This document shows, one piece after another, positions 23,450 through 35,592 of a DNA stretch of 64,000 nt. The notes below the pieces were generated by a model. The model searched no databases, was not told the origin of the DNA, and saw only the letters and a list, made by a program, of their open reading frames with translations. The position numbers and the translations under genes were made by a program. The stretch covers positions 57,602,081-57,666,080 of the forward strand of contig NC_088792.1 of assembly GCF_011386835.1 (NCBI RefSeq). Reading direction: 5' to 3'. Position 1 is the first letter of the stretch. Each line of letters begins with the position of its first letter. The stretch is from Chrysemys picta bellii (Eukaryota; Chordata; Testudines; Emydidae).

Positions 23450-24363
23450 ATTCCTAACCTCTGGCTGAGTTACTGAGGTCCTCAAATCGTGATTTAAAGC
23501 CTTCAGGTTACAAAATCCACCATTTACACTAGTTTAAACCTGGCAGTGACCCAAACCCCCTGTTGCAGAGGAAGGTGAAAACACTCCAGGGTCTCTGCCA
23601 ATCTGACCCACAGGAAAATTTCTTCCCAACCCCAAATATGGTGATCAGTTAGACGCAGAGCATCATACCATCCCCTCCATAAATATATCAAGCTCAGTCT
23701 TGAAGCCAGTTAGGTTTTTTGCCCACACTGCTCCCCTTGGAAGGCTATTCCAGAACTTCACTCCTCTGCTGGTTAGAAACTTTTGTCTAATTTCAAGCCT
23801 AAACCTGTGGATGGCCAGTTTATACCCATTTGTTCTTGAGTCCACATTGGTGCTTAACTTAAATAACTCCTCTCCCTCCCTGGTATATATCCCTCTGGTG
23901 TATTTATAGAGAGCAATCACGTCTCCCCTCAGCCTTCTTTTGGTTAGGCTAAACAAGCCAAGCTCTTTGAATCTCCTCTCATAAGGTAGGTTTTCCATTC
24001 CTCGCATCATCCTAGTAGCCCTTCTCTGCACCTATGTTTAAGATGAATTCAAACTAGAACAGGAGACCAGAATTGCACACACTACTCCAGATGAGATCTC
24101 ACCAGTGTCTTGTACAATGGGACTAACACTTCCCTGTCTCTATTGGAAATACCTCGCTTGATGGTACTAATACTGCATTAGTCGTTTTCACAGCCGCATC
24201 ACAGCACAGTGGTGGCTCATAGTCATCCTGTGATCAACCAATACACCCAGGTCTTTCTCCTCCTCTCACTTCCAACGGATACATCCCCAGCTTATAGCAA
24301 AAATTCTTGTTGTTAGTTCCTAAATGTGTGACTTTATACTTTGCACAATTAAATTTGGCTTGA
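23450..24363 (-). pseudogene. Decayed CR1-type LINE reverse transcriptase, antisense
   Basis: On the minus strand 24363-23663 reads as the C-terminal third of a CR1 ORF2 with frameshifts and stops: NNKNFCYKLG, ISNRDREVLVPLYKTLVRS, then an open end with QRRATRMMRGMENLPYERR, LGLFSLTKRRLRGDVIALYK and GVKFWNSLPR. The 3' UTR of the element probably extends to about 23450. It differs from the copy at 1-1592, so it is another subfamily. It lies in the last BZW2 intron, opposite to the gene. Confidence 0.85.
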
Positions 24364-24828
24364 GAAGTTTGGTTTGCAATTGAATTGCATTTGCAACATA
24401 CTTTCCTCAGAAGTGAACAATAAGTCAGAGATTCAGCATAATGTAAACTTTTTCACTTGATTTTAGTTGGCAGTTTGGGGATGTGTGGTGTTTTATTTAG
24501 ATTTTTGATAGCAAATATATGGCATGCGTCTCAGTCTAATTGTACTGCCACCTACAGTTTTGTGAACAGACTGTATCATAATACATAGTCTTCAGAAACT
24601 GATTTATCTGATAAAGCACATCAGCTGCAGTACATAACTTGTATTCTGTACAGCAGCAATCCCACCTGGACAGATAGATGGATAATTATTGTTTATTAAA
24701 TTTAACCAGTGTATACTTGATCTCAGTTTATTTTGTGGGAAAGTTAGGTCTAGATTATCCATAGTGAACCAATTCTGTTCTAAATCTAGACCTGTACAAC
24801 TGAGTAGAATTAGGTGTTCTGTCTGCAG

Positions 24829-25018
24829 TATTCAGAGTGGTAGCCGTGTTAGTCTGTATCAGCAAAAACAAAGAGGAGTCCTTGTGGCACCTTAGAGACT
24901 AACAAATTTATTTGGGCATAAGCTTGGGTTTTAGCCAACGAAAGCTTATGCCCAAATACATTTGTTAGTCTCTAAGGTGTCACAAGAACTCCTCTTTGTT
25001 TTTGTCTGCAGTATGTTT
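24829..25018. mobile_element. Penelope-like derived inverted unit, intronic
   Basis: Arms 24863-24925 and 24942-25004 are inverted copies of about 63 bp with few mismatches, each holding CACCTTAGAGACTAACAAAT or its complement. A single-orientation flank reads GCCGTGTTAGTCTGTATCAG. The same unit occurs at 44146-44280 and 45110-45335. Reptile genomes contain many copies; I assign it to Penelope-like retroelements by memory of their ends. It sits about 170 bp before the last BZW2 exon. Confidence 0.6.
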
Positions 25019-25189
25019 CTTGCGGAGCTGCTTTCAATGATCTGACTGCCCTCCCTAGGAAATGTGATATGAGGCTAATTTTTATTCAAATCTTTTACTG
25101 TTGCTATTTACAGAAATAATGATATAACTGTCACTGTAAATCCAGTTCAAAAAGAGCAGAAAAGTTTTACTTTTCTTTTTACCTCATAG

Positions 25190-25245
25190 AATCAGAATCT
25201 GAAGGCGAGGAGAATGAAGATGGTTCAACAAAGCACAATCTCTAG
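25190..25245 (+). CDS. BZW2: BZW2 last coding exon
   Basis: The exon follows an acceptor CTCATAG. The first two bases complete Glu, then the frame reads SESEGEENEDGSTKHNL and stops at TAG 25243-25245. The acidic ESESEGEEN tail is characteristic of BZW2, not BZW1. As I recall it, the human protein ends at EEN, so about ten extra residues are present here. With the five exons above, this gives 248 in-frame residues in the window. Confidence 0.95.
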
Positions 25246-25351
25246 GCTACTGCCAAATGCTCTTTGGGAATGCCGTATTGTTCAAGCAAAACAGGTTTTA
25301 CTTCAGTGTCCTACAAAAAACTCAAGGCTAGGCTTTCCTTTTGTTTAGAAG

Positions 25352-25357
25352 AATAAA
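25352..25357 (+). promoter_or_regulatory. Proximal polyadenylation signal of BZW2
   Basis: Canonical AATAAA about 107 bp past the stop codon. It could give a short 3' UTR isoform. Confidence 0.6.
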
Positions 25358-25617
25358 GTTCTTTAATGGAGCCCTGAGGCATTAGATGCTCTCCTTGGGA
25401 CTCTGCCTAAGTTAGTGTACAGTGAGTCAGAGTTAGACATTCAGCAAGGAGCCATATAGGAAAAGTGAAATGAAATTCTTATGGACTCCTTTTTTATCAG
25501 CAATCTTTTTAGGTACTGTGATATGTGAACACTCCTATGTCTGTTTATAGAATTGGTTGATCTGTGTTTGTCGCTTAATATTAGCTTGTGTATGTGACTT
25601 GACACCACTTTTTTTTG

Positions 25618-25623
25618 AATAAA
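25618..25623 (+). promoter_or_regulatory. Distal polyadenylation signal of BZW2
   Basis: Canonical AATAAA followed within 20-40 bp by a T/GT-rich element (TTCATTTGTTCTCAGTG), as expected of a main cleavage site. Confidence 0.75.
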
Positions 25624-25649
25624 TGGCTTTTTGTATCTTAGTTCATTTG

Positions 25650-27013
25650 TTCTCAGTGCATTTGTTTCATAGACTTATTGTCTGCCACTGAACACATTGA
25701 GATTTATCTTTCCTTAGGTGAAAACTGAGTAACAGGCTATTCTGAGACTTCCTCTACTCATTTTTTTTGTATTTTTAAAGTTCACTATTCACAAAGCCAC
25801 AGTTAGTTAAGGATAGGCAGCAAGCCCATTTCCCCCCTCAATTTTGGCTGACCCAGTGTGGTTCTGGTCAGACTATCCTGATACCTGGACAAATCTTGGT
25901 ATTCTCAATCTGCTAATAATGCAAAGAAAATGCAAAACTGCAAGCTGTGTTGATCTGGACCTTTACATGTACAATATTTGCACATGCAACAAATCAATAT
26001 TGTGGGCTCAATCTAATGGCATACAATAATTGGTAGTCACCAGATTTTCATGAACAAAATAATTATACATATAAATCTGGTGGTTGCCAATTTAAATATA
26101 TAACTAAAATTTTTCACATGCAAATTTGAGGTTTCCTATACAACTGTGTAGGTTAATGTCCCCCACCCACTAGTCACTTGTGCACAGAAACGTCCCTATT
26201 CACCCCATGAAGCCAGCATTCTTTAACTATTCCATTGGCCTAGATTTTCATTGTTCACTATTCCAATACCTCCACAATAACTGTAATACAGAGTGGCCCC
26301 TTCTTGATAGCTTGTATGCAAATAACTTTTAAAATGTATGTTATATACTTAAATCTCTTAATTGATCTGAAGTCTTTGCTATGGTAATAGACATATGAAG
26401 ACTAAAACAATGGTGTAGTGAAAAGCTACTGCAAGTGTGCACTTCACAGTTTTCAAATATATAAACTTCTATTTGTTATTTTAATATAAAGGGGTTAAGT
26501 CCACATTGTGGTGAATGATCCCAGTAGGGTTTAGAAAGTCTTTTTTAATCATAGAAGGGCAAAAGAGCATCATTAATCAGAAAAGTAGCAATGCAGTTAG
26601 TAACTCTAAAACTACCCAACAGATTGGGGTTTGTTTGAAAAGTATTACATGCAAATAGTTCCTGCAGTGCATCCAACAGGTAAATTCTTGTCTCAATATA
26701 TACCCAGCCTTAGCTGCAGGCAGCATGCATCAAGCAGAGAATAAATTCTCTTGGGTGCCACCTTTCAGCCAAGAACAACAGTTTTGCAGCAGAAATCGAT
26801 CTAACAGAATATATAAAATAGACCTTTTCAGTAACCATAGTAGAACTAGCAGGCACCAGGATAATTACATTATTTATAATGGAAAACGGATGCAATGACC
26901 GAACACAGCTGGACCTAAAGGGGTTTTTAACGTCTACAGAAACAAACTTACCGCAGTCATCATTGCCCTTGGGTGGTATCTGCATCAGCTCTGCTGCTGA
27001 ACTGTTATATTAA
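25650..27013. other. Intergenic, nothing recognised
   Basis: AT-rich sequence just downstream of BZW2. No exon-like frame or repeat that I can name. Confidence 0.6.
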
Positions 27014-27015
27014 TA

Positions 27016-27202
27016 CACCTCTACCTCGATATAACATTGTCCTCGGGAGCCAAAAAATCTTACCGTGTTATAGGTGAAACCGCGTTATATTGAACTTGCT
27101 TTGATCCACCGGAATGCGCAGCCCCACCCTCCGGAGCATTGCTTTACCGCGTTGTATCCAAATTCGTGTTATATCGGGTCATGTTGTATCGAGGTAGCAG
27201 TG
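27016..27202. mobile_element. mariner-type MITE, copy 2 (187 bp)
   Basis: The ends are CACCTCTACCTCGATATAAC and GTATCGAGGTAGCAGTG, flanked by TA (27014-27015 and 27203-27204). Same family and same length as 15037-15223. The two copies differ at about 20 positions by eye, many of them CpG-to-TpG or CpA changes. Confidence 0.9.
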
Positions 27203-27204
27203 TA

Positions 27205-28607
27205 TAATGCTCCTTCTGAATAAGTTTATCAAAGCATAAAATGAACATACAGTTAGGGTATGCAAAAGAATTATACATTTGTGTTAACCTGAAAATCAGG
27301 ATACCTTCAAAGGTGCCAATCCAGCATAATGTGCAAAAAGGTATAATAATCCTGCCTTCAGTGTGTCTCTCTCTATCTCTATCTATAGAGGATGACATTG
27401 TCGAAGGTGGGCATGACAACCATGCTCACAAAATGTATATGCGCCTTTTATCCTCCCTAAAAATCTTTGTCTACTGGAAAAAGGGACATACCCACATGCA
27501 TGTGCAGTTATGTATCGTTCATGTCCAGGTATAGGTCTTCACAGGTACCATGTGGATATGTGTAAACTACTGGTAACTGTGTTGCGTCCCTCTCTGTGCC
27601 TGATGCAAAGAGAAGGTGAGCCTGTTAAAGCCCCCCACTGACAAATAACTGGCTCTGTAGTTCAAGCTGTAGAGACTCATGCTTTTAGCTTCCCTTCTGC
27701 AATCCCTGGAATCACTCCAGATTGCGACTTTCACATATGTCCAGGTGTTTTGGATGCAACAGGTGAATAGTTCTTTAAAGCCCTTGTCCAGCGTATGTTC
27801 TGGAAGCTGAATGTTGTTCTCCTAGATAAGTATTTTTAGAATAGCTTTTCCTCAAAATGAATTGATGCATCAAAGTGTATATAAATTAAGGCCTTGACAA
27901 AAGTCTCAAATGAGAATTTGGGCAACACGTTGAATTTAACTTTGAGACGGGGTGGAGAACAATGTTGATCTTGATTTCGATTTCCTGACTCTTGGTCAAA
28001 AGCTCAGCATTATTGGAACACAACATTTAATATCAATAGTTCATACCCCTCTGCTGGAGATATGCAGATTTGGATCAACACTTCAGGTGGTATTAAGATC
28101 CAGGGTTAGTCTTCGAATGGTGTGATTGTTGAATAAGAATGTTCTGTATATAAATATGCTTCACGATGCAATAGCAATTTATTTCAAAACATCAGTAGAC
28201 AGTGTTTAAATGCTAGAACTAAAAATATCAATCTCCTCTTTAAAATAGACCGCCATGTGGGGAAGGAGCTTGGATGTGACCTTGGATGGTTGTTTGGTAT
28301 AGTTGGGGAAAATATGGAACAGGTTTTTTGGGGGTAGGTGGGGAGGGATTGTTAGGGAGCTTCTCCCATGCAGACCTAGAAAAGCTAAGCACTCATTAAC
28401 TCTACTGAATGCACATCATCTTTGAAAATCAGGCTACTCGTCTTCAAAGAAGTTTTAGAAAATGTGAATCCTTAATCTTTGGCTGATACATGACAGCGCA
28501 GAAAAAGTTATTTGTGAGGGCACGCTTTTAATATTTAACACTACAATTTGACAGCTCCACACAGAGACACTTGGACTGCTGCTGTGAGCGCGGTTTGGTG
28601 GATGGGT
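27205..28607. other. Intergenic, nothing recognised
   Basis: Unique-looking sequence with a short TCTC/TATC-type simple repeat near 27366-27388. No gene is supported; the small frames are not family-like. Confidence 0.55.
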
Positions 28608-28615
28608 AATGTGTT

Positions 28616-29311
28616 CTACTGGAAGAATTCTGTGCCACTGTGCAATGCAGAATTTGTGCCCAATTAATGTTATGTACACAAGTTCATGTTCCCCCCCCCC
28701 CCACAGAATTGGGGCTGCAGAGCTGCTGGCAGCCAATAGGGGCTGATGGACGCTGCAGAGCCCAGTTCACAGTGAGCAAAGCACCCAGCCTGGTGTGGAT
28801 GGAGGCTCTGAACACTTTGGCTGCCCGGCTTTGATTATCTTCTACCCGGGGACAGGAGAGGGTCCAGGAGACCCAGCTCTCACAAAGGGTGAGGGAGGGT
28901 AGGACCTCAGTGTCCCCCAGTGGGATAGTAAATAAGCTGGGGGGGGAGTAAAGGCTCTGGGGTAGGGGGGTGCGGGTGTGTGGGCTGGGAGGGTGGCCCG
29001 CAGCTGGGCTCTGGAGGAGGAGGTTGCGGGTGTCTGAGCTCTGGGGGATACCACATAGCACCCTCCAGCACTCCCCAACTGGAACTGGGTTGTCATAGGA
29101 GTTTCTTGAACTCTCTGCTCCTCAGGTGAATTTTTTGTTGTTGTTGCCTATAATGCTGTCATCCTTGTTGACAGGTATTTTGAAATAAATTACCAAAATA
29201 ACTGAAACTGAAGAGATTATATTGTGTTATTTTGACAAATAAAATATGCAGAATTTTAAAATGTTGTGTACAGAATTTTTAATTTTTTGGCACAGAATTC
29301 CCCCAGGAGTA
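28616..29311. mobile_element. hAT-type element with GAATTCTGTGCCA ends
   Basis: Inverted ends CTACTGGAAGAATTCTGTGC and GCACAGAATTCCCCCAGGAG. The 8-bp flanks are AATGTGTT (28608-28615) and AATGTGGT (29312-29319), 7 of 8 matching. The interior is partly GC-rich with a poly(C) run at 28689-28702 and an AT-rich right end. No transposase. Confidence 0.78.
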
Positions 29312-29319
29312 AATGTGGT

Positions 29320-30009
29320 GTGGCCAAGGGACTATTACCTGTGGGACCTTCTCACCAGCAGGGGAAGGGAGTTATATGGACTGCTGCCAAAATTACTTGG
29401 GGGACGGTGTATTTTATGCTTAATTTACATATGTAATGCTGACAGCCCCTGTCATCATTAGCCAAGATCAAACCGATGATCACTGGAACTTAATGCATGA
29501 GCTTCTATTGCATGAGCTAAAAGACATCTCCCTTAGCCAAGGCTATAGCGGACTCATCAATCTCTTGCTGTTCTAACTACCATTAGAGGATGATAGAGTA
29601 CCAGACCAAGCAGGCATCTCTCTTCTCACCCTACAATCTCTCCAAGTTTGTCTGTTTTCTTCACCCCAATAAAGATTTATTTCTGTCTGATAAGGGCACC
29701 CAGGAAGGATCTGTTTAGTTTTTGCAGGTTTCTAGGTGAGGGCTTGAGGCAGTTTAGTTTTGTCAAGAGGGACCCAAAATATATTAAATCTGACCCTTTT
29801 TGCTGCCAATAACCACCTGACAGAAGGGCTCCACACATCTGCAGCTGAAGCATCTATATCTCCACCCATAGGTTCCCAAATTATTCAGTGCCTGTAATAA
29901 AACTGGCCCCCTTATAAATAGCTGAATTTCAAAGTACAGTTTAAAAAGTCTCAAACTAATCCATGATAACAGGGAAATATACTGAGAAAGTGGCTTCCAA
30001 AAAGGAGTC
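29320..30009. other. Intergenic, nothing recognised
   Basis: Unique-looking sequence up to the CR1-like fragment. No feature that I can support. Confidence 0.55.
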
Positions 30010-30640
30010 ATTTTATTCATGGTGCCATTGCATCACTATGTCTTGTAATGGTCATTTTTCAGAATGGAGAGAGGTAAATAGTGGTGTCCCCCAGGGGTCT
30101 GTACTGGGATCAGTACTGTTCAACATAGTCATAAATGAACTGGAAAAAGAGGTAAGCAGTGAGGTGGCAAAATTTGCAGATGATACAAAACTACTCAAGA
30201 TAGTTAAGTCCAAAGCAGACTTCACTGCAAAGAGTTACAAAGGGATCACACAAAACTGGGTGACTGGGCAATAAAATGGCAGATGAAATTCAATGTTCAT
30301 AAATGCAAAGTAATGCACATTGGAAAACATAATCCCAACTATACATATAAAATGATGGGGTCTAAATTAGCTGTTGCCTCTCAAAGAGTTCTTGGAGTCA
30401 GTGTGGATAGTTCTCTGAAAACACCCACTCTGTGCTGCGGCAGTCAAAAAAGTGAACAGAATGTTGGGAATCATTAAGAAAGGGATAAATAAGTCAGAAA
30501 ATATATTGCCTCTATATAAACCCAGAGTACACCCACATCTTGAATACTGGGTGCAGATGTGGTTGCCCCATCTCAAAAAAATATATTGGAAGTGGAAAAG
30601 ATTCAGAAAAGGGCAACAAAATGATTAGGGGTATGAGTGC
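30010..30640 (+). pseudogene. Decayed CR1/L3-like LINE reverse transcriptase fragment
   Basis: Reading + strand, two frames cover the catalytic region: [17 protein letters not shown] and KFADDTKL (catalytic Asp pair) in 30035-30270. After a frame change come KFNVHKCKVMHIGKHNPNY, VLGVSVDSSLK and LPLYKPRVHPHLEYWVQMW to about 30560. The core motifs are those of CR1-clade reverse transcriptases. Stops and a frameshift make it inactive. Both ends fade into unrecognised sequence. Confidence 0.85.
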
Positions 30641-33212
30641 AGTTTCTGAATTGGAACATTTCAGGCCCCTGATGGCCTTCATTACATGGTTTTTCAGTCA
30701 GCAATGAGCACTGGAGCGAATGACTGATCATCTAATGTGAAAGGGCTGTAAGGGGACAGCACCATTTTGCATCTTGAATCTGTCACTTCCATGTTGCCTA
30801 GCTGCTAGAATCCTGATTCTCTCAGCGCAAGTACCCCATTTAGCACCTCAGCATTAGCCATCACAGCTGAATGCTATGTATACCTGGCCTTTACATTTAC
30901 AGCACCACACCACTTTAGAGTGCATCTATGCAGTAATATCCTTATTTTCATTTATATAAGATCATGATCTAAAACTCCATATGCTGGCACCTATTCATGT
31001 CAATAAATATTTTTGCAGAGCAAGGAGCTCATATGCATCAATAAAGCAAATATGTATACAATTCTGGTGAGAACCACCACACCAGTGTAATCCTAGTATA
31101 GCTTGGAGGGGGAAGTGAAGAATCCCTCCTCCGGGGCATTTTTGTTAAGCAGGATGTAGTTAATTTGTGTGGGATGCTAGTCTGAGGAAAAATGACATCA
31201 GATCTTTAATGAATGAGGAGGAAGGATTTGGGGGTGATAAGCCTACAAAAAGAAAACACCTCCCAACATCAGAGTGGTCCATAAAAACTACACTGACTCA
31301 GAGGGTAGAGAATACTGTATTCCTAACACCTCTCCCTGCAATACCTCGATTTCCTATATAAGTAGTGACTGGAATTGACCCTGATAATTTATGAAAGTTG
31401 ATGAATTTTCTCTATATCCCTAAAAGTTACTGGTATACATGGCATTTTGCATAACCCAGGTACCCTTAAAAGATGGTGAAAGGGGGGGATAAGAGAACTC
31501 CGAAGTCTGGTTATGAGACCCTTTGTCATAAGTTCAAAGTCATGCCACATCAGTAGTGACCAAAAGTAGTTACCATCTAAAGACTACTTGGGGACCCAGG
31601 TGAAGTAAATTGGTGCACTCGGTCCTCCTTCTAATGGACGAGCAACCATAAAACCCACCACCCTTGCACTCAGTTTCCAGTTGGTACTTTCAACTGAAAG
31701 CCACTGCCTTTAAGAACATGAAGATTAAACTTCCCTCTTGCCATTAGAGGTGGTTCCCCTCCATAGTAAGGCAGATGTTTGTTGAGGAGAAGCTAGACAG
31801 AGGCAGGAGCAGTGAAGCTTTCACTACTGCCATCTGAGCTGTACCTGTCCTGTGGATAAATAGATTAAAAAAAAAATCTTTCTTCCACCTTTTCCCCCTG
31901 CCTTTTCTATGTACATTTTGTATCTCTGTGTAGATAGAGATTCAGGGACATCCTTTTTCAGTACTTTGGAATTCATATTCTCTGAATTTCTGAGTTTCAG
32001 ATTTGAATGGAGCTGGAAACCTATAATAAAGCTCTGTTTGAAACCACCAAGTTGTATCTGGCTTCAGATCAAGATCATGGGCCTGATCCTGAACCCATGA
32101 TCTATGAATACTCTGAACTTTCCCAATTCAAGCACTGCCACTCGGGACCATCTCTAGCCACCAAAAAGATTTCTTTGTTTTTCATCCGTCTTCATCACTT
32201 GGCCCAGCCTTCCTCACACCTGGCCTGAATTTTCAAAAATATCTGTGAACAATTTGTCAAACTTGCCCTAAGTTTTAGGTTTGTTGTAAAACAAGAACCA
32301 GGCTTGATTTTTGTATCATATAGGTGTGTTAAATGGATATTACATGGATGATTTCAGCATGCTGTATTGGGCCAAGTCCATACCTGGTGTTAGTCAAATT
32401 CTACACTGAGGGAATTACAACCAAATGAAACTGGCCCATTATTTGTTAGCATTTTAATCCATTTGTTGAAAAGCTATAGCATCATTTTGGGAATGGAATC
32501 TTAGTGCCCTCTAGTGAGTATCAGAGGCTGAAGCACGCTCTATAAACTGTTTTCTTTTACATTGTTTCACAGGACTCTGAACGTAAAATAAAAAGACAGT
32601 GCCACTAAGATCTCACCTCTGTGCACACCCCACTGCAAGTCTACTGGTTACTCAAAATGAAGGCAGCAGTCTTTTATCTTTCAAAACTGGTTGGCTGTGT
32701 GATGGTGTGAAACCTTGTTGGGCAGGTCTTGGTGTCCAAATACCTAGAAGCCCTCATCTTCATCACTGTAGCATCCAAACGCCTGCTCCTCACGTCTCTT
32801 TTCTGTTTTCATGAGCAAGTCACATGGTTCCACAGCCTGCCACAAGGGAGCAGAAAAGGAACAGTGTCTGCATACATCTTTACATGCCTAAAGAAATCCA
32901 GAGCAATGCAAAAAAACAAATCAACATCCCAGAATAATTATTTGTATTATAGTAGTGCCTAGAGACTCTAAACAGGGACATGCAATCAAGTGTGTGGAAT
33001 GACTGCCCACGGAAGGGGTCTTCCACCCTGTCACCTCGCATGAATGGAACTGACAAGCGGGAGGGAGAGCAATTTGTTGGAGTAACTGGGTGACTCACGC
33101 TGACATGCTGTGGCCATTGAACCTGAGCAGTACCCATGTACTCACAGTTTGAATCCAGCTCTGGGCAGCTTTCTGACAGCATGTGTGTTGTAAACGTCAG
33201 GTAGTTTCCACT
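30641..33212. other. Intergenic, one old repeat fragment
   Basis: Mostly unique. TATTATAGTAGTGCCTAGAG at 32945-32964 is the terminal part of the L3-like tail seen at 3513 and 22045. No gene is supported. Confidence 0.5.
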
Positions 33213-33445
33213 TATGTTCTAGAGAATGAGGATGGGCAAGGAGTCAGGGCACTACTTTGAGACTCAAGTTCAATTCCCTGCTCCATCATAGACTTCTTGT
33301 GTGACCTTGAGCAAGTCACTAAGCTATGTTTCAGTTTCCCCATGTGTAAAATGGAGATAATAGTATTTCCCTGGGTGTTAAGGATCAATACATTGAAGAT
33401 TGTGAGGTGCTCAGATCCCTGATGACGGGGTCCATGTAAAAACCA
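33213..33445 (+). mobile_element. MIR-like CORE-SINE
   Basis: A tRNA-like head with B box GTTCAATTC (33268-33276) is followed by the CORE region TGTGACCTTGAGCAAGTCAC and CAGTTTCCCCATGTGTAAAA with TGGAGATAATAG, then a tail GTGAGGTGCTCAGATCCC. This is the MIR type of ancient amniote SINE. It is old and degraded, but the core is clear. Confidence 0.85.
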
Positions 33446-34796
33446 ATGTTTTAACAGAATGAGCAAACGCTCATGCATAGATGTAAATTTGTGCCTGAAA
33501 CCCAGAACCCAACTGATAAGGCTAAATTTAGTTTTTTTAAATAATCCTTTTACAAAAGAGTTCTCGGTCTCTGCGTAAAAGAGAGATGGATGTTTAACAT
33601 ATTGATTAAAAAAATATGGTGACTGGAACTGGTTAAAATGTTCATCAGTTTTTTTAATGAAAAATTACTTTTTGATAAATGGAAACTTTCTATTGGGGTT
33701 TTGTTAAAAAAAAACCCAAACACTAAAATATTCAGTTTTCAGTTGTTGAAAACTGAAAATTTCAGTGAAAAATTCCTAATGAAAATGAAAACATTTCATT
33801 TTCTTCAAAATTTAGTGCAGAATAAAGTACATTTTTGAACAATGTTTTGAGGTAACAATTAATGGGACTTTCAATTAAAAAAAAATCACGTTTATAACAG
33901 TAGTAAGTATTTACATTCATACAGGTTACACCAAAGGTTACTGTAACAAAGATCAGAGACAAACTATTTCTCTTTCTTTCCAGTTTCTTCACTTTGTGCA
34001 TTCAACATTGCTTTGTGTATAGTTAGTTTCACTGTTTCCCTTATACCTTATTCCCTTTTGGTTGTGTGGTCTTTCACACAACAGGGAGGAAAACCTTTAT
34101 AAAAAATGTGACCGCACTGCCACAAAAATGGGGAAAGGAATTTAAGGGCAGGTATAATATCAAACTACTTCAAATTCTATTTTTTAAAAGCTGACTAGAG
34201 TAGAAATTGAGTAGAGCTTAGGAGTTATGAGAGTATGATGTAGCTCAATTGAGAGGCTTGGGACAAAGAGTTATTGGAATTGTAACATACAGTAACTGCA
34301 AGAAATGGGGAAATGGCCACTGTGATTGCATAATCGCCTGTGGACACAAACATAACATCTTTACAACCTAAATCAGAACTGACTTGGGTATGAGGCACAA
34401 GATGAAAATATCAGATATACATTGTCAGTAAATATGAAACTTTTTGGTCCTTTTTTCTTGTATATTACATTCATTTGCATATTAACCATTCTCCCAGAAT
34501 CTTTATGATATTGCAAAGAGTATCTTAAATTCTAAGGCCCATAGCATTAGTTCTTAACCTGTGGGTGACCTGTACTCAGGAGTTTTTAAATGTGATTCAG
34601 TGTTGGGCTGTATCTAATTATCATCAGCATGTCCAAGTCTGTCGGAATATAGATGTTCAGGGAAAAGACCCCTCAAACAAATAAAAGTTTCTACAGAAGT
34701 ATGTTATAAACAAAACTGGGTGACTTATAAGGGATATTTGTTATTGCAGATGGGTTCTGTAGTGGATAAAATAATCACCCATTGAAAAATGGGTAA
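33446..34796. other. Intergenic, AT-rich
   Basis: AT-rich sequence. A self-complementary A/T-rich block around 33700-33800 (TTTTCAGTTGTTGAAAACTG, TTTCATTTTC) may be a decayed foldback element. No gene is seen. Confidence 0.5.
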
Positions 34797-34804
34797 CTCA
34801 TTAA

Positions 34805-35108
34805 CAGGGGCAGCTCTATGTTTTTTACCGCCCCAAGCACGGCAGTCAGGCGGTCTTTGGCGGCACGCCTGCGGGCGGTCCGCTGGTCATGCGGATTTGG
34901 CGGTGTTTCTGCGGGTGATCTGCCGGTCCTGCGCCTTTGGCGTACCCGCCGCCGAATTGCCGCTGAAGCCGCAGGGACCAGCGGACCTCCCGCAGGCATG
35001 CCGCTGAAGGCTGCCTGACTGCTGTTCTCACGGCGACCGGCACGCCACCCCCCGAGGCTTGCCGCCCTAGGCATGCGCTTGCTGCGCTGGTGCCTGGAGC
35101 CGCCCCTG
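34805..35108. mobile_element. hAT element, GC-rich
   Basis: Perfect 8-bp duplication CTCATTAA (34797-34804 and 35109-35116). The ends are CAGGGGCAGCTCTATG and GCCTGGAGCCGCCCCTG, inverted with mismatches. The interior has many GGCGGxxxTGCGG-like repeats. Frames on both strands are composition shadows. Confidence 0.9.
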
Positions 35109-35332
35109 CTCATTAAGAACTGTTGGTTGTCACAGTTGTTAGTAATAATGACCAGGTTAGAGAGAGTCCTTTTTACTAAATCAATCAAGTAAACTGGGGA
35201 TCATACAAGAAATTTAATGAGTAATCAGGAAACAGAACACATGGTAAAATTAATTATGGGAAAGGATTTTCCCCTCCAAAAAGCAGTTTCTTTGTCTCAC
35301 ACCCTATAAAAGGTACTACTGTTGGAAAGTTA

Positions 35333-35589
35333 GGGCAGGTCTTCACTACAGGGGTGGGTCGATTTAAGATACGCAAATTCAGCTACGCGAATAGCGTATC
35401 GCAGCCGACTTACCCCGCTGTAGGGACAGTGGCAAAATCGACCTCTGCGGCTTCCCGTTGACGGCACTTACTCCCACCTCCGCTGGTGGAGTAAGAGCGT
35501 TGATTCGGGGATTGATTGTCGCATCATAAATCGATCCCCGAGAGGTCGATTTCTACCCGCCGATTCAGGCGGGTAGTGTAGACTTAGCC
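35333..35589. mobile_element. Harbinger-type MITE
   Basis: The ends GGGCAGGTCTTCACTAC and GTAGTGTAGACTTAGCC are inverted repeats flanked by TTA on both sides (35330-35332 and 35590-35592), the 3-bp target duplication of PIF/Harbinger elements. Internal inverted motifs ATCGACC/GGTCGAT and ATCCCCGA. Non-coding. Confidence 0.85.
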
Positions 35590-35592
35590 TTA

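Larger units (their letters stand above)
25246..25640 (+). other. BZW2: BZW2 3' untranslated region
   Basis: Sequence following the stop, without repeats, containing AATAAA at 25352-25357 and 25618-25623. The end at about 25640 is inferred from the second signal and the following GT-rich stretch. Confidence 0.75.
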
